A stretch of 5,599 bases of DNA, from assembly GCA_018667205.1 (NCBI GenBank), contig JABIVN010000386.1:1-5599 (forward strand), written 5' to 3'. This document shows positions 1 through 5,599 of this stretch, one piece after another (within the stretch, counting starts at the first letter, position 1; each line of letters starts with the position of its first letter). The translations under genes were made by a program, and so were the position numbers. Below the pieces are notes generated by a model that was not told the DNA's origin, did not search any database, and was given only the letters and a program-made list of their open reading frames with translations. Origin of the DNA: Gammaproteobacteria bacterium. GTDB lineage: Bacteria > Pseudomonadota > Gammaproteobacteria > Pseudomonadales > Azotimanducaceae.

Positions 1-997
1 CAATCTCGAAAAAACCATTTTCCATGGCGGTCGCTGAAGGACCTTCACCAGGGGCCGGCACTACCCTGCCGAGCAGCTTTCTCAATGATTCGATGCCTGC
101 CAACTTGTTCATCAGCCCAGTTCCACCAGCAACCAGAACCGCCTTGGCAAAACCAGTGGGCCCGTTACCTGTCAGAATCGCTTCGTCGTATCTAAAGTGG
201 CTACCCCATGGGTAACCCAGCAATGCATGGGAACGACGAACAACCCGGGTGTTAATACCGGCCATCACAAATGGACCTGTCCACTGCCTGAAGTCCTTGT
301 CGTATTCGGCGGTTGTCTGATCCGCGCCATCCTCACCTCGCGGCATGTTTAAAGGGTTCAGCGCGTAAGGGTCGGCGATGACATCTAGTATTTCAGGGTT
401 CGCGCCCGCTTCTTCCATCATATTCATCATGCTGGCGACGGTTCCCCCGCTAACACCACCGCTTGAACCCACCACTCGATATTTAACCTGCGGTGCATAA
501 ACACCATGGGCCTTGTGCATCTCGCGCTGCACAAAGTAGGTCCCAAGGTCGGAGGGAATACTATCGAAACCACAGGTATGAACAATTTTCGCACCGCTGC
601 CTTCTGCCGCGGACTGGTGAGTCTCGATCATCTGGCGCATCCACTGCACCTCGCCCGTCAGGTCACAATAGTGGGTACCGAGTTCTGCACAGAGCGCGAC
701 TAACGTCGAGCCATACAGCGCGTACGGGCCCACTGTAGTGCACACGACTTTGGTGCACGACACCAACGCCCGAAGTGAAGCTTCATCATTGCTGTCGGCA
801 ATGACCTCGGGTAGTTTCTCTGCATCTGCACCCAGAACTTCCCGCTTTACCTCTGCAAGCTTTACAGCATTCCTACCCGCCACCGCCCATTTGATCTCGC
901 CGTCCACACCATAGGTTTTGGCCATGTAGGCCATCACAAGCCTTCCGGTAAATCCCGTGGCACCCCAGATTACGATGTCATATGTTCTTGTGGTCAC
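1..997 (-). CDS. Saccharopine dehydrogenase-like / trans-acting enoyl reductase family protein, C-terminus cut by window edge
   Basis: I translated this gene by hand: 332 residues are in the window with no internal stop, and the frame is open at the left edge. A Rossmann fold starts almost at once, with the dinucleotide-binding motif GATGFTG at residues 12-18 after a hydrophobic strand, followed by AGR at 40-42. Further family blocks are TVGPYALYG (88-96), YCDLTGE (110-116), CGFDSIPSD (142-150), GPFVMAGIN near 240 and PGEGPS near 315. This order matches the saccharopine-dehydrogenase-like family (COG3268), which includes human SCCPDH and mycobacterial trans-acting enoyl reductases that reduce polyketide intermediates on a partner synthase. 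Most bacterial members have no known substrate, and no polyketide synthase is visible here, so the enoyl-reductase role is only a family label. Members are usually about 400 residues, so roughly 60-90 C-terminal residues should lie outside the window. The GTG start is chosen because GAGAGG lies 7 nt upstream and the Rossmann motif begins a normal distance after it. The in-frame TTG two codons earlier sits too close to that site. Confidence 0.88.
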   Translation of the reverse strand, partial: MTTRTYDIVIWGATGFTGRLVMAYMAKTYGVDGEIKWAVAGRNAVKLAEVKREVLGADAEKLPEVIADSNDEASLRALVSCTKVVCTTVGPYALYGSTLVALCAELGTHYCDLTGEVQWMRQMIETHQSAAEGSGAKIVHTCGFDSIPSDLGTYFVQREMHKAHGVYAPQVKYRVVGSSGGVSGGTVASMMNMMEEAGANPEILDVIADPYALNPLNMPRGEDGADQTTAEYDKDFRQWTGPFVMAGINTRVVRRSHALLGYPWGSHFRYDEAILTGNGPTGFAKAVLVAGGTGLMNKLAGIESLRKLLGRVVPAPGEGPSATAMENGFFEI

Positions 998-1138
998 TTG
1001 CAAGCCTCTCTGAGTAATTTCAACACGCGATGTTAATTCAAAACGACGCTCAATGTTGAGGCTTGTATCGATGAAAACCTAAATTAAACAAGCCAAATAG
1101 TACATTTGCCTCATAGCAATGGGCGCTAAGCGCTGCTT
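998..1138 (-). other. 141-bp spacer between amidohydrolase and enoyl-reductase-like gene
   Basis: This gap is longer than usual within an operon and more AT-rich than the flanking genes, so the downstream gene could have its own promoter. I find no convincing -35/-10 pair. The best minus-strand candidate, TTGAAT followed 17 nt later by ATTACT, matches consensus poorly. A short inverted repeat, CTCAA-tg-TTGAG at 1049-1060, could be an operator half-site pair, but it is short enough to arise by chance. A small GC stem (GCGC-taa-GCGC, 1123-1133) lies just after the amidohydrolase stop codon. On the minus strand it has no following T-run, so it is not a clear terminator. Read-through from the amidohydrolase gene is therefore possible. 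Confidence 0.4.
1005..1010 (-). promoter_or_regulatory. Ribosome binding site that decides the GTG start
   Basis: The minus strand reads GAGAGG here, 7 nt before the GTG at 997-995. No ATG in the correct frame lies near the Rossmann motif. The nearest ATG (981-979) is out of frame, so this site supports a GTG start. Confidence 0.6.
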
Positions 1139-2794
1139 TTAACCCCCGTGACGCAGAACGTTGCCCGCCCTAGCGCCGGTCAGCTGATCGTTCTCGAGTA
1201 TCACCTGGCCGTTACACACTGTTGCTCGATAGCCCTTAGCTTTCTGGATAAATCGCGGCGCGTCACCGGGGAAGTCGTTAACGATCTCCGGCATGCGCTC
1301 TGACAACGCTTCCAGTTTGATAACGTTGATATCAGCTTTTTTGCCCGCTTCAAGGGTGCCACGATCTGAAAGCCCTATAATTCGCGCGGGTGCCGCCGTC
1401 AATTTTTGCACGACTTCAGGCAGAGAAAACAACCCTGTGTCCCTGTGCCAGTGCGTCATTACAAATGTCGCCCAACCTGAATCCATGATCTGGCTAACAT
1501 GTGCGCCGGCGTCACCAAGGCTGGGTAGGCAAAACTCACTACTGATCGCCTTTGCTACCGCCTCAATATTTTGGTTAAAAAATCGAAGTGTAAACAACCC
1601 TTTGCCACCCGTTTTAATCGACAGGCGAATGAAGGTTTCAGCCGGTTGTTCACCAAGGCCCTCTGCTATCGCCTGCAAGCTGTCTTTGGGACCACCAATG
1701 TAGTCGGGCTTGTCTTCCTCTCCAAGAAAGAAAATCTGATCTGCCGAGATCAGCGGCCCTTTCTCGACGGCGTGCTCGACAAGACGCGCGACAAACTCAG
1801 GATCCTGTATCGACGCCAGGCGTTCATCAAAAGGCTTATCTGCCAGTTCGCTCCAGGGACCGCCACGGAATGGCAGATAAGCCTGCAGGCCTGTCACAAA
1901 ACCGGAGGATCGGGGAATAGCAATCGCGTTAACATCCATACCCTGGTCACGCATTCCCATGACCAGCTCTTCAACCTTGTCGCCGTAGCTGTTAGTACGG
2001 CCAGTACCATGACTAAACAGCACCCTCGCCTCGCCGGCCTCTTTACGAATGAGTTCCATTTCGCCTTCAAAGTCAGACCCAAAATTAGTGACGTTTTGCA
2101 TGACGCCACCGTGTTCACCGACCGCTTTTGAGATTTCTACCAGCTCATCATGATCGGCGTGAGTGCCTGGCACATGACGCCCATCCGGGATGTAGTGACC
2201 CAAGAATCGTGAGGTCGAGAATCCAACAGCGCCGTCCTTGACCGCCTGCCTGACGATCTCAGCCATTTGCTGTTTTTCATCTTCGGTGGCCTGTTGGTCA
2301 ATGCTTCGTTCACCCATAACGTAGTAACGAATAGCACAGTGCCCTACAAGACCCGCAACATTAATTGCCGGGTTCAATGATTCAAGCTCATTCAGGTAAT
2401 CACCATAATGTTCCCAGTTCCAGGACAGCCCGGACATGATTGCATCCTTTGGAATATCCTCGACTGTCTCCATCATACTGGCAAGAAACTCTCGGTCGTC
2501 TGGTTTGACCGGCGCAAAAGTCACGCCACAATTACCCAGCAGCGCGGTGGTAACGCCATGCCAGCTGATCGGAGTCAGCATCGGGTCCCAACCAATTTGG
2601 GCATCAAGGTGAGTATGCACGTCGATGAAGCCGGGCGTCACAATATGCCCAGCCGCATCAATTTCCTTTTGACCTTGTGCCGATATCTCGCCGATCGCAG
2701 TAATTTGCTTCCCATCGATGGCGATATCGGCGCTGTAGGGTTCTGCGCCCGTACCGTCTACTACCAGACCATTGCGAATCACTAAGTCATGCAT
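1139..2794 (-). CDS. Amidohydrolase of the N-acyl-D-amino-acid deacylase (D-aminoacylase) superfamily
   Basis: This 551-residue protein has the composite amidohydrolase layout. A small N-terminal beta domain (about 1-50, opening LVIRNGLVVDGTGAE) leads to the first barrel strand with the metal motif HTH at 60-62 (TPGFIDVHTHLD). GNCGV follows, with the candidate bridging cysteine C89. A TIM-barrel continues to about 475, with SHGTG (H262) and SLGDAGAH, whose D428 fits the catalytic metal-binding aspartate. The chain then returns to the beta domain with the typical RGTLEAGKKADINV block (478-491). The family (COG3653) hydrolyses N-acyl-D-amino acids or related cyclic amides using one or two zinc ions in the cytoplasm. 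By eye, the barrel region GMDVNAIAIPRSSG (285-298) resembles the N-acyl-D-aspartate/glutamate deacylase side rather than classic D-aminoacylase. One expected histidine ligand appears replaced (see findings). The ATG start has AAGGAG 8 nt upstream. The gene lies 46 bp downstream of the 98-residue protein on the same strand, so the two are probably cotranscribed. The exact substrate is unknown. Confidence 0.9.
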   Translation of the reverse strand: MHDLVIRNGLVVDGTGAEPYSADIAIDGKQITAIGEISAQGQKEIDAAGHIVTPGFIDVHTHLDAQIGWDPMLTPISWHGVTTALLGNCGVTFAPVKPDDREFLASMMETVEDIPKDAIMSGLSWNWEHYGDYLNELESLNPAINVAGLVGHCAIRYYVMGERSIDQQATEDEKQQMAEIVRQAVKDGAVGFSTSRFLGHYIPDGRHVPGTHADHDELVEISKAVGEHGGVMQNVTNFGSDFEGEMELIRKEAGEARVLFSHGTGRTNSYGDKVEELVMGMRDQGMDVNAIAIPRSSGFVTGLQAYLPFRGGPWSELADKPFDERLASIQDPEFVARLVEHAVEKGPLISADQIFFLGEEDKPDYIGGPKDSLQAIAEGLGEQPAETFIRLSIKTGGKGLFTLRFFNQNIEAVAKAISSEFCLPSLGDAGAHVSQIMDSGWATFVMTHWHRDTGLFSLPEVVQKLTAAPARIIGLSDRGTLEAGKKADINVIKLEALSERMPEIVNDFPGDAPRFIQKAKGYRATVCNGQVILENDQLTGARAGNVLRHGG

Positions 2795-2802
2795 ACTTTT
2801 TA

Positions 2803-2808
2803 CTCCTT
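2803..2808 (-). promoter_or_regulatory. Ribosome binding site of the amidohydrolase gene
   Basis: The minus strand reads AAGGAG, 8 nt before the ATG at 2794. This is a near-consensus Shine-Dalgarno at good spacing and it supports the chosen start. Confidence 0.75.
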
Positions 2809-2830
2809 ACTTTTAAGCGCATTTTTTATC

Positions 2831-2839
2831 AAAAAAAAA
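2831..2839 (-). other. Run of nine T (minus strand) directly after a stop codon
   Basis: Two nucleotides after the TAG of the 98-residue gene, the transcript would carry nine U in a row, then GATAAAAAATG and the amidohydrolase ribosome binding site. Only a weak CGCG/CGCG stem can be drawn just upstream, inside the end of the coding region, so this is at most a leaky terminator. It could reduce read-through into the amidohydrolase gene, or it may simply be a length-variable tract. Confidence 0.4.
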
Positions 2840-2840
2840 C

Positions 2841-3137
2841 CTATGCCCGCGTACCCGTGAAAGTCGCGTCGCCAAAGGCGCCAAGCTTCACATTACCACC
2901 AATCGTATCGCCATCGACCGCCGCAGAGACTTCCAAGGTCATCGGCATCGGGGATGTCATCTCGATTTTCCAGGTCAGATTGTCTCCATTGGCAGTGCCA
3001 CCATCAAATTCCTGCGTACCTTGGGCTCCTTCCATTTTTCCGGACAGACTGTTGCCATCCGTCTTAAGTGTCATCAAAGCCTGCTGCGCTCCCATGGGTG
3101 AGTTTATGGTGCAATTCCAACTTCCGTCTGCGCTCAT
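2841..3137 (-). CDS. Small glycine-rich, probably all-beta protein of unknown function (98 aa)
   Basis: The protein has 98 residues, no signal peptide and no hydrophobic membrane segment. It begins with a Trp-containing strand (GSWNCTI, 6-11) and consists of alternating short hydrophobic strands and polar turns. A similar turn-and-strand unit recurs three times: DGNSLSGKME (27-36), NGDNLTWKIE (50-59) and DGDTIGGNVK (75-84). It ends with ATFTGTRA. I recall similar small proteins of about 100 residues, without an assigned function, near acyl-group and amide-metabolising genes. The pattern suggests a small beta-sheet or half-barrel that might bind a ligand or form dimers, but this is inference. 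It is real rather than a chance frame because an excellent ribosome binding site lies 6 nt before the ATG and the composition is regular and protein-like. It is the first gene of the minus-strand transcript and is followed by the amidohydrolase after 46 bp, which suggests a shared process. Confidence 0.8.
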   Translation of the reverse strand: MSADGSWNCTINSPMGAQQALMTLKTDGNSLSGKMEGAQGTQEFDGGTANGDNLTWKIEMTSPMPMTLEVSAAVDGDTIGGNVKLGAFGDATFTGTRA

Positions 3138-3143
3138 GTCGAA

Positions 3144-3150
3144 CCTCCTT
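3144..3150 (-). promoter_or_regulatory. Very strong ribosome binding site of the 98-residue gene
   Basis: The minus strand reads AAGGAGG, preceded by further A, 6 nt before the ATG at 3137. It is a full anti-Shine-Dalgarno match and by far the best in the window, suggesting a high translation rate for this small protein. Confidence 0.8.
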
Positions 3151-3170
3151 TTCTGAATAGAACTATCTGT

Positions 3171-3197
3171 GTAAGTCGCTTACCAAGATACAGCGAC
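3171..3197. repeat. Nested inverted repeats, candidate operator
   Basis: Two perfect inverted repeats overlap here: GTAAG-tcg-CTTAC (3171-3183) and GTCGCT-11 nt-AGCGAC (3175-3180 with 3192-3197). They cannot form at the same time because they share bases. That pattern suits either a protein-binding operator or alternative RNA hairpins in a leader. The first repeat overlaps the weak minus-strand -35 candidate. Arms of 5-6 bp can arise by chance, so confidence is moderate. Confidence 0.4.
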
Positions 3198-3265
3198 CGA
3201 GTTGTGATGTCATCCCGATTACAGTAGCTTTCTTAGATAAACGTGCGTCAAAAAAGCAGGCTCAG

Positions 3266-4846
3266 ATGAATGACACCACCGAAAACTGGCAGATTCGTAA
3301 ACCTGCTGTGCGCTCCGAGACAGGTCTGGTTGCGACGCAACACTACATTGCATCCGATATCGGTGCCGAGGTCCTCAGACAGGGTGGCAATGCCGTAGAT
3401 GCTGCGCTTGCCGCAGGACTGGCGCTAGGCGCTGTGGAACCCTGGATGACTGGCATTGGCGGCGGCGGTTACATGACGATTTATATCGCGGCCGCTAAAG
3501 AAGTCAAGGTCGTCGAGTTCGGCATGCGCGCGCCTTTTAATGCGAAGACAGAGGATTACCCGCTGGCGGGGCAAGGAGAAAATGCGAGCGATGCCTTTAA
3601 CTGGCCAAGGGTTGTCGGTGACACCAATATCCATGGCCCACTGTCGGTCGCCGTTCCCGGGTATATCAGGGGCATAGCAAAGGCACTGGCGGAATTTGGC
3701 ACCTGGGAATGGCAGGACGTTATCGCCCCAGCCTGTGAGCAGGCAGACCTTGGTCTGCCGATCGACTGGTACAGTGCTCAAAAAATCAACCAGTGGGCAA
3801 GAGGGCTAAACACCTATAGCGAAACCCGAAAAACCTACCTGGCAGATGGACTGCCGCCCACTGCAGAAATGGACGGGAGTCTTGGCAGACTAACATTAGG
3901 CAACCTAGCCAACACCTATCGGACGCTCCAACAGGAAGGACCAGAAACTTACTACACAGGAAAACTTGCGCGATCTATCGTTACCGACCTAAAAGCAGCC
4001 GGGTCAAAAATCACCTTGCGAGACCTTGAAGACTATTCAGCATCGATCAACGAACCATTAACAACAACATACAGGGGCGGGAAGATATTTACGCCCGGCG
4101 CGCTGACTGCCGGACCCTCGATTATTCACGCGTTAGAAAAACTCGAAGAGATCTACTCACCTCGAGGTAAACGCCCGGACGCAGAAGCTTACATCAGCTA
4201 CGCGAACGCTCTGTTCTCTGCTTATAAGGACCGGCTAGAAAATCTAGGAGAAGGTCCCGACACGAAGATTCCTGGAAATACATCTCACCTATGCGTCACA
4301 GACTCCCAGGGTAACGTTGTATCGCTGACACAAACGATCATGTCGGCCTTTGGCTCACGCATCATGCTGCCGGGCTCCGGGATTCTGATGAACAACGGAA
4401 TGATGTGGTTTGATCCTCGCCCAGGAGGACCGAACTCGGTGCTTGGCGGCAGAAGGCCCCTGTCTAATATGTGCCCCGTGATCCTGCAAACCGAGGATGG
4501 CTCACATACCGCCATTGGCGCCTGTGGTGGTCGAAAGATTTTCCCTGCGGTTTTCCAGCTGGCTGCCTTCGTCTCGGATTACGACATGAGCATCGATGAA
4601 GCTGTCCACTGCCCCAGACTGGATGTGTCCGGTACCGACCAGGTCACCCTCATGGCGCACGCCAATGAAACAATTACCAAAGCGCTTAAGCAGCGCTTTC
4701 CAGGCCTAATGGTTAGACCTAATGGCGTAAGTCCGAATTTGTTTGCCCTGCCGCAGATCATCAGGCGGGCTGCTTCGGGAAGAATGACGGGGGGATGCTT
4801 CATACCCTCACCCCATGCCAAGGTTTCAGCGGTCGGCGAGACGTAG
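3266..4846 (+). CDS. Gamma-glutamyltransferase-family N-terminal-nucleophile hydrolase, predicted cytoplasmic
   Basis: This 526-residue protein has the full GGT fold order. VRSETGLVATQHYIAS leads into the GGNAVDAALA block (40-49) and GIGGGGYM (63-70), then VPGYIRG (130-136). The autoprocessing site is N338 followed by T339-S340-H341 in PGNTSHLCV. After it come VSLTQT (352-357), GILMNN (372-377), RPLSNM (397-402) and the oxyanion-hole glycines G421-G422. Family members cleave themselves before the conserved threonine, which becomes the nucleophile. Here that would give subunits of about 338 and 188 residues. True GGTs are exported, but this protein reaches the conserved fold within about 17 residues and has no signal peptide, so it is probably cytoplasmic. 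Several residues that hold the gamma-glutamyl group in E. coli GGT are changed (see findings), so the substrate is uncertain and I give no ggt symbol. The ATG has a modest AGG at 3258-3260, 5 nt upstream. The last 21 bp overlap the convergent serine hydrolase gene. Confidence 0.92.
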   Translation: MNDTTENWQIRKPAVRSETGLVATQHYIASDIGAEVLRQGGNAVDAALAAGLALGAVEPWMTGIGGGGYMTIYIAAAKEVKVVEFGMRAPFNAKTEDYPLAGQGENASDAFNWPRVVGDTNIHGPLSVAVPGYIRGIAKALAEFGTWEWQDVIAPACEQADLGLPIDWYSAQKINQWARGLNTYSETRKTYLADGLPPTAEMDGSLGRLTLGNLANTYRTLQQEGPETYYTGKLARSIVTDLKAAGSKITLRDLEDYSASINEPLTTTYRGGKIFTPGALTAGPSIIHALEKLEEIYSPRGKRPDAEAYISYANALFSAYKDRLENLGEGPDTKIPGNTSHLCVTDSQGNVVSLTQTIMSAFGSRIMLPGSGILMNNGMMWFDPRPGGPNSVLGGRRPLSNMCPVILQTEDGSHTAIGACGGRKIFPAVFQLAAFVSDYDMSIDEAVHCPRLDVSGTDQVTLMAHANETITKALKQRFPGLMVRPNGVSPNLFALPQIIRRAASGRMTGGCFIPSPHAKVSAVGET

Positions 4847-5599
4847 TGGGATTTTTTTAAGACGGTCAGCATGAGCAGCAGCAAAGTCCAACACTAAACT
4901 ATTCATTCCAAGAGCCCCTGAATTCATTAACATCACCATCCCGGTGCCGGATTGTCGATGAAATACCATCGTGCTACGCATGCCTTTAAGATACCCCCCA
5001 TGCTGCACAAAACCTTTCGCGCCGCCATAATCAAAGACCCTCCAGCCCAAGCCATAGTAGACATGACCAAGCGCTGCACGATAAGGGTAATGGGCCTCGC
5101 GCCTTGATGTCCGTATAACTCTTCCGTGCATTCTATCAAGCATTTCCACGGGTAATACCTCAGGGTTTTTGCCTAACTGCGCCAACAGCCATTCACGCAT
5201 ATCAGAAATGCTCGCATTTACGCCAGCGGCCGGCGCCACCTTGTAGTAATGCGATGTCGGTTTTACCGGATGCCATCTGCTGCCCGTCCACACATGCGGC
5301 CTCGCATGGTTCGAGTCGTTGACAAAAAGTTCGTGACCAAAAGACGCACGAGTCATCGCCAGCGGCTTAAACAAATGAGCGTCAACAAACTCCGGGTAGT
5401 CAAATTCAGTTTCCGATGCCACCAGGTCTGCGATCAGACTAAACACAACATTCTGGTAGCCGTAGCATTCTCCGGGTGCACAAACGAAATCCACTCTATC
5501 CAGCCTGTCGACTATCCTTCTATAAGACATGTTTCCTTCGATTAGGTTTGTGTAAGCATGCGGCATCAATCCAGTCGACTGGGACATGAGATGCTTCAA
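4826..5599 (-). CDS. Beta-lactamase-family serine hydrolase (class C / penicillin-binding-protein-like), N-terminus cut by window edge
   Basis: The frame is open to the right edge and supplies 257 residues of the C-terminal part. The first codon in the window is TTG and is an internal leucine rather than a start: LKHLMSQSTGL matches the family block that usually reads as LLSHTSGL. The second catalytic motif YxN is YQN at window residues 48-50, inside APGECYGYQNVVFSL. The third motif is HGG at 200-202 (VQHGGYLKGMRS), followed by the closing strand MVMLMNS (221-227). The first motif, SxxK with the nucleophilic serine, should lie outside the window, as should any signal peptide. Relatives (COG1680) include esterases, D-aminopeptidases and class C beta-lactamases and are often periplasmic, so resistance should not be assumed. 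The stop TGA lies inside the end of the convergent GGT-family gene. Its position beside two amide-bond enzymes suggests, but does not prove, a peptide or acyl-amide substrate. Confidence 0.88.
   Translation of the reverse strand: MKHLMSQSTGLMPHAYTNLIEGNMSYRRIVDRLDRVDFVCAPGECYGYQNVVFSLIADLVASETEFDYPEFVDAHLFKPLAMTRASFGHELFVNDSNHARPHVWTGSRWHPVKPTSHYYKVAPAAGVNASISDMREWLLAQLGKNPEVLPVEMLDRMHGRVIRTSRREAHYPYRAALGHVYYGLGWRVFDYGGAKGFVQHGGYLKGMRSTMVFHRQSGTGMVMLMNSGALGMNSLVLDFAAAHADRLKKIPLRLADR

Larger units (their letters stand above)
3138..3265. promoter_or_regulatory. Divergent promoter region between the 98-residue gene and the GGT-family gene
   Basis: These 128 bp separate two genes that point away from each other, so both promoters should lie here. 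Exact boxes cannot be fixed by eye. On the minus strand, TTGGTA with TTCTAT about 18 nt downstream is a weak candidate. On the plus strand, the AT-rich CTTAGATAAAC around 3230-3242 may hold a -10 element without a good -35. The region also holds nested inverted repeats (3171-3197) placed so that a bound protein could affect both directions. No regulator gene lies within the window. Confidence 0.55.

Noticed and set aside
493..738. Plus-strand open frames at 493-738 and 506-703
   Set aside because: Both are antisense to the enoyl-reductase-like gene, which has clear family motifs across this stretch. The translations look random.
1123..1140. GC hairpin followed by TTTT, resembling a plus-strand terminator
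   Set aside because: No plus-strand gene lies to its left within the window, the stem is only 4-5 bp, the T-run is four bases, and on the minus strand no T-run follows the stem.
1571..2131. Long plus-strand open frame of 186 residues
   Set aside because: It lies wholly antisense to the well-supported amidohydrolase gene, has no recognisable domain and no clear ribosome binding site, and its composition fits a shadow frame.
3202..3215. TGTGATGTCATC resembling a CRP half-site
   Set aside because: Only the TGTGA half matches. The expected TCACA at the right spacing is absent.
4811..4858. Possible terminator for the GGT-family gene (CCCA...TGGG then T7)
   Set aside because: The stem is 4 bp with a loop of about 31 nt, which is too weak. 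The T7 run is also explained by lysine codons in the overlapping minus-strand gene.
4826..5599. Reading the serine hydrolase as a complete gene starting at the right edge (TTG at 5599)
   Set aside because: The first residues already belong to the block that normally follows the SxxK motif, so the gene must continue beyond the window.
4826..5599. Calling the serine hydrolase an antibiotic-resistance beta-lactamase
   Set aside because: The motifs seen are shared by many esterases and peptidases of this fold, and the diagnostic N-terminal part is not in the window.

Overview
The window looks like a bacterial chromosome segment of roughly balanced base composition, probably from a proteobacterium and perhaps a marine gammaproteobacterium. 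That placement is an impression from protein style and tightly packed genes. There is no rRNA or other marker gene to prove it. I see no RNA gene, transposase, integrase, CRISPR array, phage gene or toxin-antitoxin pair.

Layout from left to right: (1) 1-997, minus strand, a saccharopine-dehydrogenase-like / trans-acting enoyl-reductase-type NAD(P)-binding protein. It has a GTG start and its C-terminus is cut by the left edge. (2) A 141-bp spacer. (3) 1139-2794, minus, a 551-residue amidohydrolase of the D-aminoacylase / N-acyl-D-amino-acid deacylase superfamily. (4) 2841-3137, minus, a 98-residue glycine-rich, probably beta-stranded protein of unknown function. It lies 46 bp upstream of the amidohydrolase and has a very strong ribosome binding site. 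(5) 3138-3265, a 128-bp divergent intergenic region with nested inverted repeats. (6) 3266-4846, plus, a 526-residue gamma-glutamyltransferase-family Ntn hydrolase without a signal peptide. (7) 4826-5599, minus, the C-terminal part of a beta-lactamase-fold serine hydrolase. It runs off the right edge and overlaps the 3' end of the transferase gene tail to tail by 21 bp.

Three of the five genes (amidohydrolase, GGT-family enzyme, penicillin-recognising serine hydrolase) belong to families that hydrolyse or transfer amide or ester bonds in small acylated, D-amino-acid or gamma-glutamyl compounds. An inferred reading is a small catabolic or detoxification locus for an N-acylated or unusual peptide-like compound, arranged as a divergent pair of transcripts around 3138-3265. 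The GGT-family protein keeps the catalytic nucleophile but lacks most of the residues that bind the gamma-glutamyl group in E. coli GGT. The amidohydrolase also appears to lack one metal-ligand histidine of classic D-aminoacylase. The real substrates are therefore probably not the textbook ones. I found no strong evidence of a wholly new system. The most interesting points are the altered active sites, the unknown 98-residue protein and the structured divergent promoter region.
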